Assembly: GCF_019457615.1 (NCBI RefSeq)
Contig: NZ_CP080414.1
Location: forward strand, 4,165,501-4,229,500
Origin: Shewanella zhangzhouensis
Lineage (GTDB): Bacteria > Pseudomonadota > Gammaproteobacteria > Enterobacterales > Shewanellaceae
Length of the DNA stretch: 64,000 nt
Direction: 5' to 3'
The position numbers were made by a program, and so were the translations under genes. The notes under the pieces are model-generated. The model did not search any database and was not told the DNA's origin. It worked only from the letters and a program-made list of their open reading frames with translations. Positions 52,267 to 59,759 of this stretch are shown here, piece by piece; the stretch's first letter is position 1; every line of letters begins with the position of its first letter.

Positions 52267-52857
52267 TTAACCCACCTGCGCCAGCTGGTCACGGGCATCC
52301 TTGATGCCACGCTCTGCCGCTTCCGGCCCCATGTTCAGGGCTTCGGCGTACACGGTATCCACATCTGTGATACCGATAAATCCGAGTACAGTTTTCAGAT
52401 AAGGCACCACATGGTCGCTGCCTGCGCCCTTGTGCACACCGCCGCGGGTCGTGATCAACATGGCCTGCTTGCCCTGGATAAGCCCCTGTGGACCTTCGGC
52501 CGTATAGGTAAAGGTCACGCCGGCACGGGCCACCAGATCAATCCAGTTTTTCAGCTGGGTGGGAATACTGAAGTTGTACATGGGGGCCGCTACCACCAGT
52601 TGATCGTGCGCTTTGAGCTCATCAATCAAGGCATCGGACAGCGCCAGCGCTTCTTGCTGACGGGGGCTTAAGCTCTCACCGCCACGCAGACCAAACGCAA
52701 TTTCACCATCCAGCACCGGCAGTGGCTGGGCAGCCAAATCGCGCACTGTCACTGTATCGCCACTCGCACGGCGGGCAGCAACCCATTCATCAATCAAGCG
52801 GCCAGACTGGGAAAAATCACCAAGAATGCTGGACTTGAGCACTAATACCTTTGACAT
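52267..52857 (-). CDS. azoR: FMN-dependent NADH:quinone oxidoreductase / azoreductase
   Basis: 196 residues of the flavodoxin-like AzoR family. V-L-K-S-S-I-L-G-D-F-S-Q-S-G-R is the FMN phosphate loop; A-P-M-Y-N-F-S-I-P-T-Q-L-K-N-W-I-D and T-T-R-G-G-V-H-K are the other flavin-contacting blocks. It reduces quinones and azo compounds with NADH. AGG lies just before the ATG on the complement. The gene stands alone with its own terminator. Confidence 0.93.
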   Translation of the reverse strand: MSKVLVLKSSILGDFSQSGRLIDEWVAARRASGDTVTVRDLAAQPLPVLDGEIAFGLRGGESLSPRQQEALALSDALIDELKAHDQLVVAAPMYNFSIPTQLKNWIDLVARAGVTFTYTAEGPQGLIQGKQAMLITTRGGVHKGAGSDHVVPYLKTVLGFIGITDVDTVYAEALNMGPEAAERGIKDARDQLAQVG

Positions 52858-52972
52858 AAGACCTCCAAGAAACTGTGAATATCCCCACTGGGGTAACTTG
52901 ATGGTTGCAGTGTATTAGCCCACAAAATTGAAAAAAAGCAGAATAAATCAGACATTCCTTTCTAAAAAATAG

Positions 52973-52997
52973 AAAAGCCAGTCAGAGACTGGCTTTT
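52973..52997 (-). terminator. Rho-independent terminator after the 53015 gene
   Basis: AAAAGCCAGTC and GACTGGCTTTT form an 11-bp stem with loop AGA, followed on the minus strand by a T-rich stretch. It lies 18 bp after the stop of the gene at 53015-53560. Confidence 0.82.
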
Positions 52998-53014
52998 CCG
53001 CTTCCATCCGCGCA

Positions 53015-53560
53015 TTAACTGCCGAAGTAGAAGTTGTACTCTTCCACCAGGGTTTTCACTTCCTGGTTTTGTACCAAATCCGCCACAAACTTATCCGTGG
53101 TGGACAGCACCCAAGCCATGGCGTCCTTGTCCAGGCCGCCCAACTGGTTGGAATACATGTTTTGCGCCTGGGTAAAGTTCTCGCGGTATTCGATGCGGCT
53201 GACCGATTTGCCGTGTACGCGGAAATCATAGGTCAACACCAGATCGTTATTGGTTACCACGGGTAAAATCCCCAGCGAACTGCCGGCGAGGATGGCCGAT
53301 GTCAGGCCGGCTGCAGTGCCACCCGCTGTTGGCTGCAGTTTGTAGCTCACCACCAGGCGCAGTGGCGTGCCGAGGTTTTCTTTATCTATGTTGCCGAGCT
53401 GCTGGCTGGATTTGAGCTTGTCAAACAGCTCAGTGCTGTCAAAGGTGCTGACAAAGAGCACGGGTGGCAACACGAGCGTCTGCGTCTGGGCCTGCTCCTG
53501 AGCAATTACAGGGGTCATCAGTCCGGTCAGTGCCAGAGCACCAAATATCAATCCTTTCAT
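53015..53560 (-). CDS. Secreted protein of unknown function, partner of protease lipoprotein
   Basis: 181 residues. A signal peptide probably cleaved after V-I-A (about residue 20) is followed by a mixed alpha/beta domain. The pattern L-V-L-P-P-V near the start, a Gly/Ala/Leu-rich hydrophobic hairpin (about residues 75-100) and a D-F-R-V-H-G-K-S-V-S-R-I-E-Y strand resemble small secreted envelope proteins, but I do not recognise the family. It lies 12 bp downstream of the protease lipoprotein gene and is followed by a terminator, so the two form an operon. Confidence 0.72.
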   Translation of the reverse strand: MKGLIFGALALTGLMTPVIAQEQAQTQTLVLPPVLFVSTFDSTELFDKLKSSQQLGNIDKENLGTPLRLVVSYKLQPTAGGTAAGLTSAILAGSSLGILPVVTNNDLVLTYDFRVHGKSVSRIEYRENFTQAQNMYSNQLGGLDKDAMAWVLSTTDKFVADLVQNQEVKTLVEEYNFYFGS

Positions 53561-53572
53561 GTCACTGACTCC

Positions 53573-54793
53573 TTATTGATAACAGGCCAACTGCACCACA
53601 GACGACAGGGCAGCATCGTTACTGATGCGAATATCCCCTTTCAGATTCGGCTCTACCTGATGAAACGCCACCTGATGCTTGTCGAGGAATCGGGCAACAT
53701 GCTTGGCATCGAGGGCAAAGTTCACATTCTGTGGCAAGGCGCCGGATTCGATAAGCTTGGCTGCGTTGAGCGTGGCAACTGTCACCCCCAGCAGTTCACC
53801 GCCATCGGATACCACAGGACCGCCGCTGGAGCCGGGCTGAATTGGCGCCGAGAACTGGAACTGGCCAACGGAACCTTTGAGGGCATTGAGGGAGCTGACG
53901 TTACCCCGGGTCAGGTTTGGCGATGCTGCGAGCAGGCCCTGCAGGGGGTAACCCACGTTGGTCACGGCTTCACCGAGGAAAATTTCACTGCCCTTGCGCA
54001 GCGGCAAGTAACGCTGGGCCGGTTCACCCGTGCTCACTACTGCCAAATCCAGCAGGGTGGAGCTGGCATCCACAGTAGCATCGTAGGACTGAGTTGATGT
54101 CTGCACCTTGGTGACCATGCATTCCCTAAGTACATGGGCAGCAGTCAGTAACTGTCCGGTTTCATTGATATAAAACCCGGTACCACTGCTCACAGGCTTT
54201 TCCATGTTGGCCAGTTGCAGCGGATTGGTCGCCTTCATGGCCAGCTGCGCCGGATATTCGGCCGCGGAGGGTTTGAGGCTATTGAGCACGTCCACAATGA
54301 CCAATTGGGTTGCCCGCATCGCCGCGTTGTACATGCCAGAGTTATCGCCCACATAGCCAATGTCGGCTTTGAAGGTTTTCTTACCTTCTTTCAAAGGCTT
54401 GTCACCACCATTCAATACCTTGTAGCTCAAGGTCATCACGGCCTTGCCCGAGACGAACTCCCACTCGGGATCCAGGTCTATTACCAGGCCAACGGCGTCA
54501 TCACTGGCGCGGTCCAGCAGGACAGCATTGCTGAAGTAAGCATTGAATGCATCACGAACACCGTCCGACAACGCAGAACCCGGCTCGACCCAGATATTCC
54601 ACTTTTCCAGATAGAAACGGCTGTCCATTTGGATCTTGGGCAGGTAGTAGGCCACAGAGACATCCACCGGCAGGGCGATGGACTTGTTGACTGCCACACC
54701 TTTTGGCAATTTATTGGCATTAAGTCGGGTGTTGGCACACCCGGACAGGTTGGCACAAAGCGCAACCGCCAGTGCCAGACAAAGAAAGCGCAT
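53573..54793 (-). CDS. Trypsin-like serine protease lipoprotein
   Basis: 406 residues. The lipobox L-S-G-C gives Cys19. The N-terminal part (about residues 25-185) is a separate alpha/beta domain, like small envelope lipoproteins. The C-terminal part (about 200-370) is a trypsin/S1C-type protease with a His in T-A-A-H-V-L, an Asp in L-L-D-L-A-V-V and a Ser in Q-P-G-S-S-G-G-P-V. No PDZ domain is visible, unlike DegP. ATG 54793 has AAGGA 7 nt upstream and puts the signal peptide at the very N-terminus; a start at 54829 would not. Confidence 0.82.
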   Translation of the reverse strand: MRFLCLALAVALCANLSGCANTRLNANKLPKGVAVNKSIALPVDVSVAYYLPKIQMDSRFYLEKWNIWVEPGSALSDGVRDAFNAYFSNAVLLDRASDDAVGLVIDLDPEWEFVSGKAVMTLSYKVLNGGDKPLKEGKKTFKADIGYVGDNSGMYNAAMRATQLVIVDVLNSLKPSAAEYPAQLAMKATNPLQLANMEKPVSSGTGFYINETGQLLTAAHVLRECMVTKVQTSTQSYDATVDASSTLLDLAVVSTGEPAQRYLPLRKGSEIFLGEAVTNVGYPLQGLLAASPNLTRGNVSSLNALKGSVGQFQFSAPIQPGSSGGPVVSDGGELLGVTVATLNAAKLIESGALPQNVNFALDAKHVARFLDKHQVAFHQVEPNLKGDIRISNDAALSSVVQLACYQ

Positions 54794-54937
54794 ACTGATG
54801 TCCTTACGATGCAGTTTCGGCCACTCCATACCGTACGAGCAACCAAATATTTAACATTTTTTTAACCGGACGATTCTAGGGAATCACCACGGTAACATCA
54901 ATAAGGTCCATCAGAAGTTGTAAAAAATTTCCTGTCA

Positions 54938-55381
54938 TTAGTGCGGCAGACTAACGTAACGTCCTTCGAAGCTGGCACACAGCTCCCCTTCACACCAAAG
55001 TTCGACCACCAGGGTCACCTTGATTCTGCGGCCCCTGGCGAGGGGCGTCATGTCGTCACCCGACCAGCTCACTTTCGCCAGAGGCGCGCCCCTGACAGGC
55101 GCCAGATAACGCACGGCTGCATCGGCCAGCACTATGCTGCCCTCCACACCCGCTTCGCGCTGCTTAAGCCACAGCATGCCCCAGCCCGTCAGAGTCATCA
55201 GGGTATAGATGCTGCCGGCGAACATGGTGTGGTGCAGATTGATGTTGGGCTCGAGGGGGGCACTGACTTCAAATTGGATGCCATCGTATCTGCGCGGACA
55301 GATTTGCATAAAGGCACTCAGGGGAATAGTGCTGTGCCAGGTGTCTGCCAGCTCCTGCAGTAAGATCTGTTCTGGTGTCAT
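54938..55381 (-). CDS. YiiD C-terminal-type thioesterase
   Basis: 147 residues of a hotdog fold. L-E-P-N-I-N-L-H-H-T-M-F-A-G-S-I-Y-T-L is the typical segment of the YiiD C-terminal domain family. E. coli YiiD fuses this domain to an acetyltransferase; here it stands alone. The substrate is unknown. It lies 1 bp after the dtd stop, so it is in the same operon; dtd and yiiD are also neighbours in E. coli. Confidence 0.84.
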   Translation of the reverse strand: MTPEQILLQELADTWHSTIPLSAFMQICPRRYDGIQFEVSAPLEPNINLHHTMFAGSIYTLMTLTGWGMLWLKQREAGVEGSIVLADAAVRYLAPVRGAPLAKVSWSGDDMTPLARGRRIKVTLVVELWCEGELCASFEGRYVSLPH

Positions 55382-55382
55382 G

Positions 55383-55820
55383 CTACACCTGCAAATGAAA
55401 GGTTACGGGCCCGTCGTTCAGCAGCTCCACCTTCATGTCGGCGGCAAACCGGCCGGTTTGGGTGGGCACACCCTGCGCCCGGCAATGGGCCACAAACTCT
55501 TCATACAGGCGCTCGGCTTGCTCTGGCGTGCCTGCGCCAGAGAAACTGGGGCGCAGACCTCTGCCGGTATCGGCAGCCAGAGTAAATTGCGACACCACCA
55601 GCAAAGCCCCTCCCACCTGGGAGACATTAAGATTCATCTTGCCGTTTTCGTCGGAAAACACACGGTAGTTCATTACCTTGTGCGCCAATTTCTCCAGCTT
55701 GGTGCGGTCGTCCTGCTGCTCAACCCCCAGCAGTACCAGCAGCCCCTGCTCGATGGCGCCGGTGATTTCACCGTCCACGGTGACGCTGGCACGGCTGACC
55801 CTTTGTATCAATGCAATCAC
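55383..55820 (-). CDS. dtd: D-aminoacyl-tRNA deacylase
   Basis: 145 residues, full length. S-Q-F-T-L-A-A-D and the C-terminal N-D-G-P-V-T-F block, which holds the Gly-cisPro motif that rejects L-amino acids, are intact. Dtd recycles D-Tyr-tRNA and similar mischarged tRNAs. It has the context YihY - (peptidase) - dtd - thioesterase, as in other Gammaproteobacteria but with a peptidase gene added. Confidence 0.95.
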   Translation of the reverse strand: MIALIQRVSRASVTVDGEITGAIEQGLLVLLGVEQQDDRTKLEKLAHKVMNYRVFSDENGKMNLNVSQVGGALLVVSQFTLAADTGRGLRPSFSGAGTPEQAERLYEEFVAHCRAQGVPTQTGRFAADMKVELLNDGPVTFHLQV

Positions 55821-55891
55821 AGATTATTCCTTGCCTGATGGAAAACCCGGCGATTGTGCCATAGCCGCACCCTGAATCCCATCCACAGGCT

Positions 55892-56857
55892 TCAGCAGTG
55901 TTTATGCCACACCGACAGCATCCAGTTTCCGGCAGCGCACACCGCCTTGTGCATGCGACCATCGGCAAGGGAGTGATAACCACCAACCACGGTAAGTAGC
56001 TCAAAATCCTGCCCCAGTCGTGCGCCAAGGGGCCCATAGTGCTGTGCTATATCGGCAGGGCACACCCAATCACATTCCCCCTGGAGGATGCGGGTATGGG
56101 CACGGATGTTGGGCAATGCCGCCACAAAGGCGGTTTCTGCGTCGAAATAGCCACTTCGGGCATAGTGTAATTCAATGAGTGCCAGCACCCGGGAGCGCCA
56201 GTCGATAGGGCCAAGCAAATGATTACCGGGATAGGCCAGTGCCAGCTCCCAGTCCAGCCAGCGGCGGAATGCGCGCTCAGACACGGCCTGGTTGGCATGC
56301 GCAAACCCCTTGCTGAAATATTCAAACAGCAATGACAGCCACCCCTTTACCGGGATCCCGGCACTGAAGCTGTTGTATTCATCAGGAAACAGTCGGGCGG
56401 CACCCGCCGGGCCGTATAGCCAGGCCATACCCTCACTGGAAGGGATAAACAGCCCCCAGTAGCTCTGGGCGATAACGCGGTCGGGATGGCGGCCACTGTA
56501 GATAAGTCCGAGCGTGGCACCGAATGAGCCTCCAGCGAGACACCAATGTTCGATACCCAGGGTTTCCCGCAACACTTCCATATCGGCCAGCAGTTGGGTC
56601 AGTCCATTGTGGTCCAATCCGCCACGGGGACGAGATAAACCGGCACCACGTTGATCAAGCAGCAAGATGCGCCAATGGCGACCATCAAACAGCAGGGCAT
56701 CATCACTGCTGCACCCGGCACCGGGCCCCCCGTGGAGATACAAAAGTGGTATGCCATCGGGATTGCCATACTCCGCCAAATGCAGGCTGTGGCCATCACC
56801 AACGGCAATCCACTTGCTGCTGATGAGCGGCGGCAGTGCCTGTTCAACCCGGGTCAT
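55892..56857 (-). CDS. Proline iminopeptidase-like alpha/beta hydrolase (S33)
   Basis: 321 residues. L-H-G-G-P-G-A-G is the oxyanion-hole block. The nucleophile is S111 in G-G-S-F-G, close to the usual G-G-S-W-G of proline iminopeptidases; D in G-E-C-D-W-V-C-P and H in G-G-Y-H-S complete the triad. It would remove N-terminal proline from peptides. ATG 56857 gives family length; the much longer reading from 57019 overlaps YihY and is non-conserved. It overlaps the YihY gene by 14 nt. Confidence 0.9.
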   Translation of the reverse strand: MTRVEQALPPLISSKWIAVGDGHSLHLAEYGNPDGIPLLYLHGGPGAGCSSDDALLFDGRHWRILLLDQRGAGLSRPRGGLDHNGLTQLLADMEVLRETLGIEHWCLAGGSFGATLGLIYSGRHPDRVIAQSYWGLFIPSSEGMAWLYGPAGAARLFPDEYNSFSAGIPVKGWLSLLFEYFSKGFAHANQAVSERAFRRWLDWELALAYPGNHLLGPIDWRSRVLALIELHYARSGYFDAETAFVAALPNIRAHTRILQGECDWVCPADIAQHYGPLGARLGQDFELLTVVGGYHSLADGRMHKAVCAAGNWMLSVWHKHC

Positions 56858-57839
56858 TGTCGGTTTTGGGTTTGGTGACTGATGAAGAAGAGGGATTTTC
56901 CTCTGGCGATGACAAGGCTTCACCCGATGGGGCATCCTGGCTGCCATGGGTGTCGTCATCGTCGACGCCATCGTCATAGTCCAGGTATTCAGGCAAGGCC
57001 GCTGCAATAACACCGCCAAAGAGCACTATAGTCCAGGAGAGATACACCCAGACAAAGAGGATGGGAATGGTCGCCAGAGTCCCGTAAATGGCCTCATAAC
57101 TCGGAAAGGTAGTGACGTAGAGGGCAAAACCCCGCTTGCCGGCCTCGAACAACAAGGCGGCCACCAGGGCGCCGAGCAGCGCGTGGAGGAATTTCACCTT
57201 CTGATTGGGAACCGCCATATACAGCAGCAAAAACGCGGCAACGGAAAACATCAGCGGCAGCTTTTCTATCAGCATGGGCACCACCCCATACACATCGGCC
57301 TCGCTGAGTACTTTCAGGGACACCAGATAAGACGTTACCGCAATACTGGCCCCCATCAACACGGGCCCCAGGGTCAGCACCATCCAGTACATGGAAAAGG
57401 CCACCATAAAACGGCGCTTTTCTTTGGTGCGCCAAATGGCATTGAGAGACTTATCGATGGCCGAAATCAGCATGATGGCCACTACCACCAAAAAGCCAAT
57501 CCCCACGGCCGTGCCCTTGGAGGCGTTTTTCACAAATTCGTTGATATAGGTTTGCACCGTGTCACCGGCGGCGGGGATCATGTTTTCGTACACGAATGTT
57601 TCTATAGTGCCACGAATGCCCTGAAACACCGGGAATGCCGATAATACCGACATGGTCACAGCCACCATGGGCACCAACGACAAGAGGGTGACATAGGTAA
57701 GGTGCCCTGCGCGCACATTAATTTGGTCTTCTTTCAGGCGAGAGACAAGATGGAGCACAAATCGCCAAACCCCCAGAAAAAAGCTCTGTATCAGGCTCAC
57801 ATCTATCTTATTTTTCACTGGTTTTCTCTTGCCGCTCAT
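56844..57839 (-). CDS. yihY: YihY/BrkB family inner-membrane protein
   Basis: 331 residues with about six transmembrane helices (roughly residues 30-60, 92-115, 137-165, 180-200, 213-235 and 245-275). The blocks R-A-G-H-L-T-Y-V-T-L-L-S-L-V-P and F-V-W-V-Y-L-S-W-T-I-V-L-F-G-G are family signatures. The C-terminal tail is acidic and Ser rich. The family was once called RNase BN in error; its role is not known. ATG 57839 is used, with a GTG one codon earlier as alternative. Confidence 0.9.
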   Translation of the reverse strand: MSGKRKPVKNKIDVSLIQSFFLGVWRFVLHLVSRLKEDQINVRAGHLTYVTLLSLVPMVAVTMSVLSAFPVFQGIRGTIETFVYENMIPAAGDTVQTYINEFVKNASKGTAVGIGFLVVVAIMLISAIDKSLNAIWRTKEKRRFMVAFSMYWMVLTLGPVLMGASIAVTSYLVSLKVLSEADVYGVVPMLIEKLPLMFSVAAFLLLYMAVPNQKVKFLHALLGALVAALLFEAGKRGFALYVTTFPSYEAIYGTLATIPILFVWVYLSWTIVLFGGVIAAALPEYLDYDDGVDDDDTHGSQDAPSGEALSSPEENPSSSSVTKPKTDNDPG

Positions 57840-57910
57840 CACAGGTACGGTTTATGTTCGTACAATAAAACGTACAATACCTGCTTTACAAGTGTTAAAG
57901 GAGCGATTCA

Positions 57911-58132
57911 ATGTCACAACAAGGATCGGCGGGCAACGTCCTCGCCGCAGGGGTTAACCTCTTTTTTCCCGGCCTTGGCCAATTGCTTCAGGGGCGTATC
58001 ATGGCGGCCCTGCTGTTCTTTGTTATCACCGTCGGCGGCTATGCGCTCTGGTGGTTGATAGTGCCGGCCATCATTGGGGGCATTGCCCATCTGTGGTCCA
58101 TCATAGATGCCGCCCGCTTTAAAGCAGACTGA
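57911..58132 (+). CDS. Small TM2-like membrane protein
   Basis: 73 residues with two hydrophobic helices (about residues 10-25 and 33-60). N-L-F-F-P-G-L-G-Q-L-L-Q-G-R, a G-x-x-x-F-x-I-T-V-G-G turn and a closing I-I-D-A-A-R-F fit the TM2-like pattern of small proteins with a two-helix hairpin. Function unknown. AAGGAG lies 8 nt before the ATG. It is 17 bp upstream of the DUF2959 lipoprotein gene and probably in the same transcript. Confidence 0.78.
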   Translation: MSQQGSAGNVLAAGVNLFFPGLGQLLQGRIMAALLFFVITVGGYALWWLIVPAIIGGIAHLWSIIDAARFKAD

Positions 58133-58149
58133 TGACAGGAAGCCAAGCA

Positions 58150-58803
58150 ATGAAACAATTTCTCTCGCTGGCGCTGCTTGGCAGTGCTTTATTACTCGGT
58201 GGTTGTCAGAGTGCTTACTATGGCGCCATGGAAAAGGTTGGCTATCACAAGCGCGACATCATGGTTGACCGGGTGAAAGACGCCAAAGAGTCTCAGGAAG
58301 AAGCCCAGCAACAGTTCAGTTCTGCGTTGGAAGAAATGCAGGCCCTGCTGAACCACGATGGCGGCGACCTGGAAAAGGCCTACAACAAGGCCAAAGACGA
58401 ATATGAGGCGGCCCAGAGCGCCGCAGACGAGGTATCAAACCGCATCGACAAGGTTGAGGATGTAGCCGAAGCCCTGTTTGATGAATGGCAGGCGGAAATA
58501 GCCGAAATCAGCAAGGCCAGTCTGCGCTCAAAAAGCCAGACCAAGCTGAAAGAAACCCGTCGTAACTATGAGTCGCTGATGCGCAGCATGCGTCGCGCCG
58601 AAAGCAAGATGCCACCCATACTGACATCAATGAAAGACAACATGCTGTACCTCAAGCACAACCTCAATGCCCAGACCATTGGTGCCATCAAGGGAGAATT
58701 TACCAGCTTGAAGACAGACATTACCGGACTCATCAAGGAGATGAATCGCTCCATCGCCGAGTCCAATAAATTTATCGCCGCAATGGAAGCCGCTGGCCAG
58801 TAA
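58150..58803 (+). CDS. DUF2959 family lipoprotein with coiled coil
   Basis: 217 residues. The lipobox L-G-G-C gives Cys19. The rest is almost entirely helical and strongly charged, with a long coiled-coil stretch (about residues 45-125) and a second helical region. Y-H-K-R-D-I-M-V-D-R-V near residue 35 is the family signature as I recall it. Function unknown. ATG 58150 with AGGAAG 7 nt upstream is preferred over 58132, which would spoil the signal peptide. A 23-bp direct repeat spans the stop codon. Confidence 0.85.
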   Translation: MKQFLSLALLGSALLLGGCQSAYYGAMEKVGYHKRDIMVDRVKDAKESQEEAQQQFSSALEEMQALLNHDGGDLEKAYNKAKDEYEAAQSAADEVSNRIDKVEDVAEALFDEWQAEIAEISKASLRSKSQTKLKETRRNYESLMRSMRRAESKMPPILTSMKDNMLYLKHNLNAQTIGAIKGEFTSLKTDITGLIKEMNRSIAESNKFIAAMEAAGQ

Positions 58804-58823
58804 GTTTATCGCCGCAATGGAAG
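58767..58823 (+). repeat. 23-bp direct repeat across the DUF2959 stop codon
   Basis: 58767-58789 and 58801-58823 share 22 of 23 bases (TAAATTTATCGCCGC... and TAAGTTTATCGCCGC...). The offset of 34 bp is not a multiple of three, so the second copy begins with the gene's own TAA stop and lies out of frame behind it. Confidence 0.8.
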
Positions 58824-58825
58824 GC

Positions 58826-58852
58826 AAAAAGCCCCCGTATGGGGGCTTTTTT
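58826..58852. terminator. Bidirectional rho-independent terminator
   Basis: AAAAAGCCCCC and GGGGGCTTTTTT form a strong stem with loop GTAT. It serves the DUF2959 gene (+) and the convergent binding-protein gene (-). Confidence 0.87.
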
Positions 58853-58865
58853 GTGACCGTGCGGT

Positions 58866-59759
58866 TCACGGCTCAAGATGGGCTATCACTTCATCCTGCA
58901 GCTTCATCACCTCAGCCGGCATCGCCGATTCGGGCAGCAGGGGATTATCGAGGGTCAGCAGCTTACGTCGATGCAGCTGTGCCTGCTTCAGCGCTACCCT
59001 GTGGGGGGCAAAGCCGTAAAAGAGCTGGTCAAAACTGCCATCTGCCATGGCGGCTTTCAAGCCGTACTCCAACCGCTGCGCCAATAAGGTATCCTGTTTG
59101 GCGACGAAGAAATACATTACCGCGGGATAACGTATCAGCAGGTGTTCTTCTCCCGCCAACTCACTGAAATTACGGCTTTCGGTTTCTGAATACAGCTCGG
59201 TTACCGCCCTGGGGAAAAGGTAGCCCGGGTGGCGGCGGGTGAACTCGTATATGTCGCCTTCAGATACGTCCGTCGAGACTTCCAGCCGGTTGAGTCTGAG
59301 GATTTGCGTATCTGGCCAATCACGCCCCTGAAGGAAGGTGAAGGGCGCGAAATCGCCCAGGCCCTGAACCCCGGCAAGCGTCGCCAGATCATGCTCATTG
59401 GCAGCCAGCAGCCTGAGCCCGTAGACCCCCTTCATCAGCGGGACGCGTACCGGCAGCGCATCCAGTTCACGGCGATAATTGGTCATGGTCCAGAACACAT
59501 TGATAACGCCGTTATTCAGCTCCCTGAAATGGCGCCGCTGTGAGATGTCGATATCGAGCGGTGCCAGTTGATAAGGGCCATATTTCGCTTTGGATTTCTC
59601 CAGCGCCAGTTGCAATAGCTGACCAAAATAGGCGTTGTTCGGATTGCGTTTCATGACACTGGCATCCACATAACGCACCGTCAGTGGCTCGGTGGCGGCA
59701 CTGGGCCAGCTCAGCGCCAACAATAATGCAGCAAGGAATAGCCTTGGCAGCTTCATCAT
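58866..59759 (-). CDS. Periplasmic substrate-binding-like protein (SBP family 3 type)
   Basis: 297 residues. A signal peptide cleaved near S-A-A-T-E is followed by a two-lobed, periplasmic-binding-protein-like domain; L-G-D-F-A-P-F-T-F-L-Q-G-R-D-W-P-D and E-L-Y-S-E-T-E are recognisable lobe segments. No lipobox and no ABC transporter genes are nearby. The ATG overlaps the diguanylate cyclase stop by 4 nt, so the two are translationally coupled and may act together as a sensor. The ligand is unknown. Confidence 0.78.
   Translation of the reverse strand: MMKLPRLFLAALLLALSWPSAATEPLTVRYVDASVMKRNPNNAYFGQLLQLALEKSKAKYGPYQLAPLDIDISQRRHFRELNNGVINVFWTMTNYRRELDALPVRVPLMKGVYGLRLLAANEHDLATLAGVQGLGDFAPFTFLQGRDWPDTQILRLNRLEVSTDVSEGDIYEFTRRHPGYLFPRAVTELYSETESRNFSELAGEEHLLIRYPAVMYFFVAKQDTLLAQRLEYGLKAAMADGSFDQLFYGFAPHRVALKQAQLHRRKLLTLDNPLLPESAMPAEVMKLQDEVIAHLEP

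Noticed and set aside
52064..52270. 68-codon open frame after the rhodanese gene
   Set aside because: It reads straight through the azoR terminator hairpin, has no clear Shine-Dalgarno and no family match; the C-P-M-C-R-P piece is curious but not enough.
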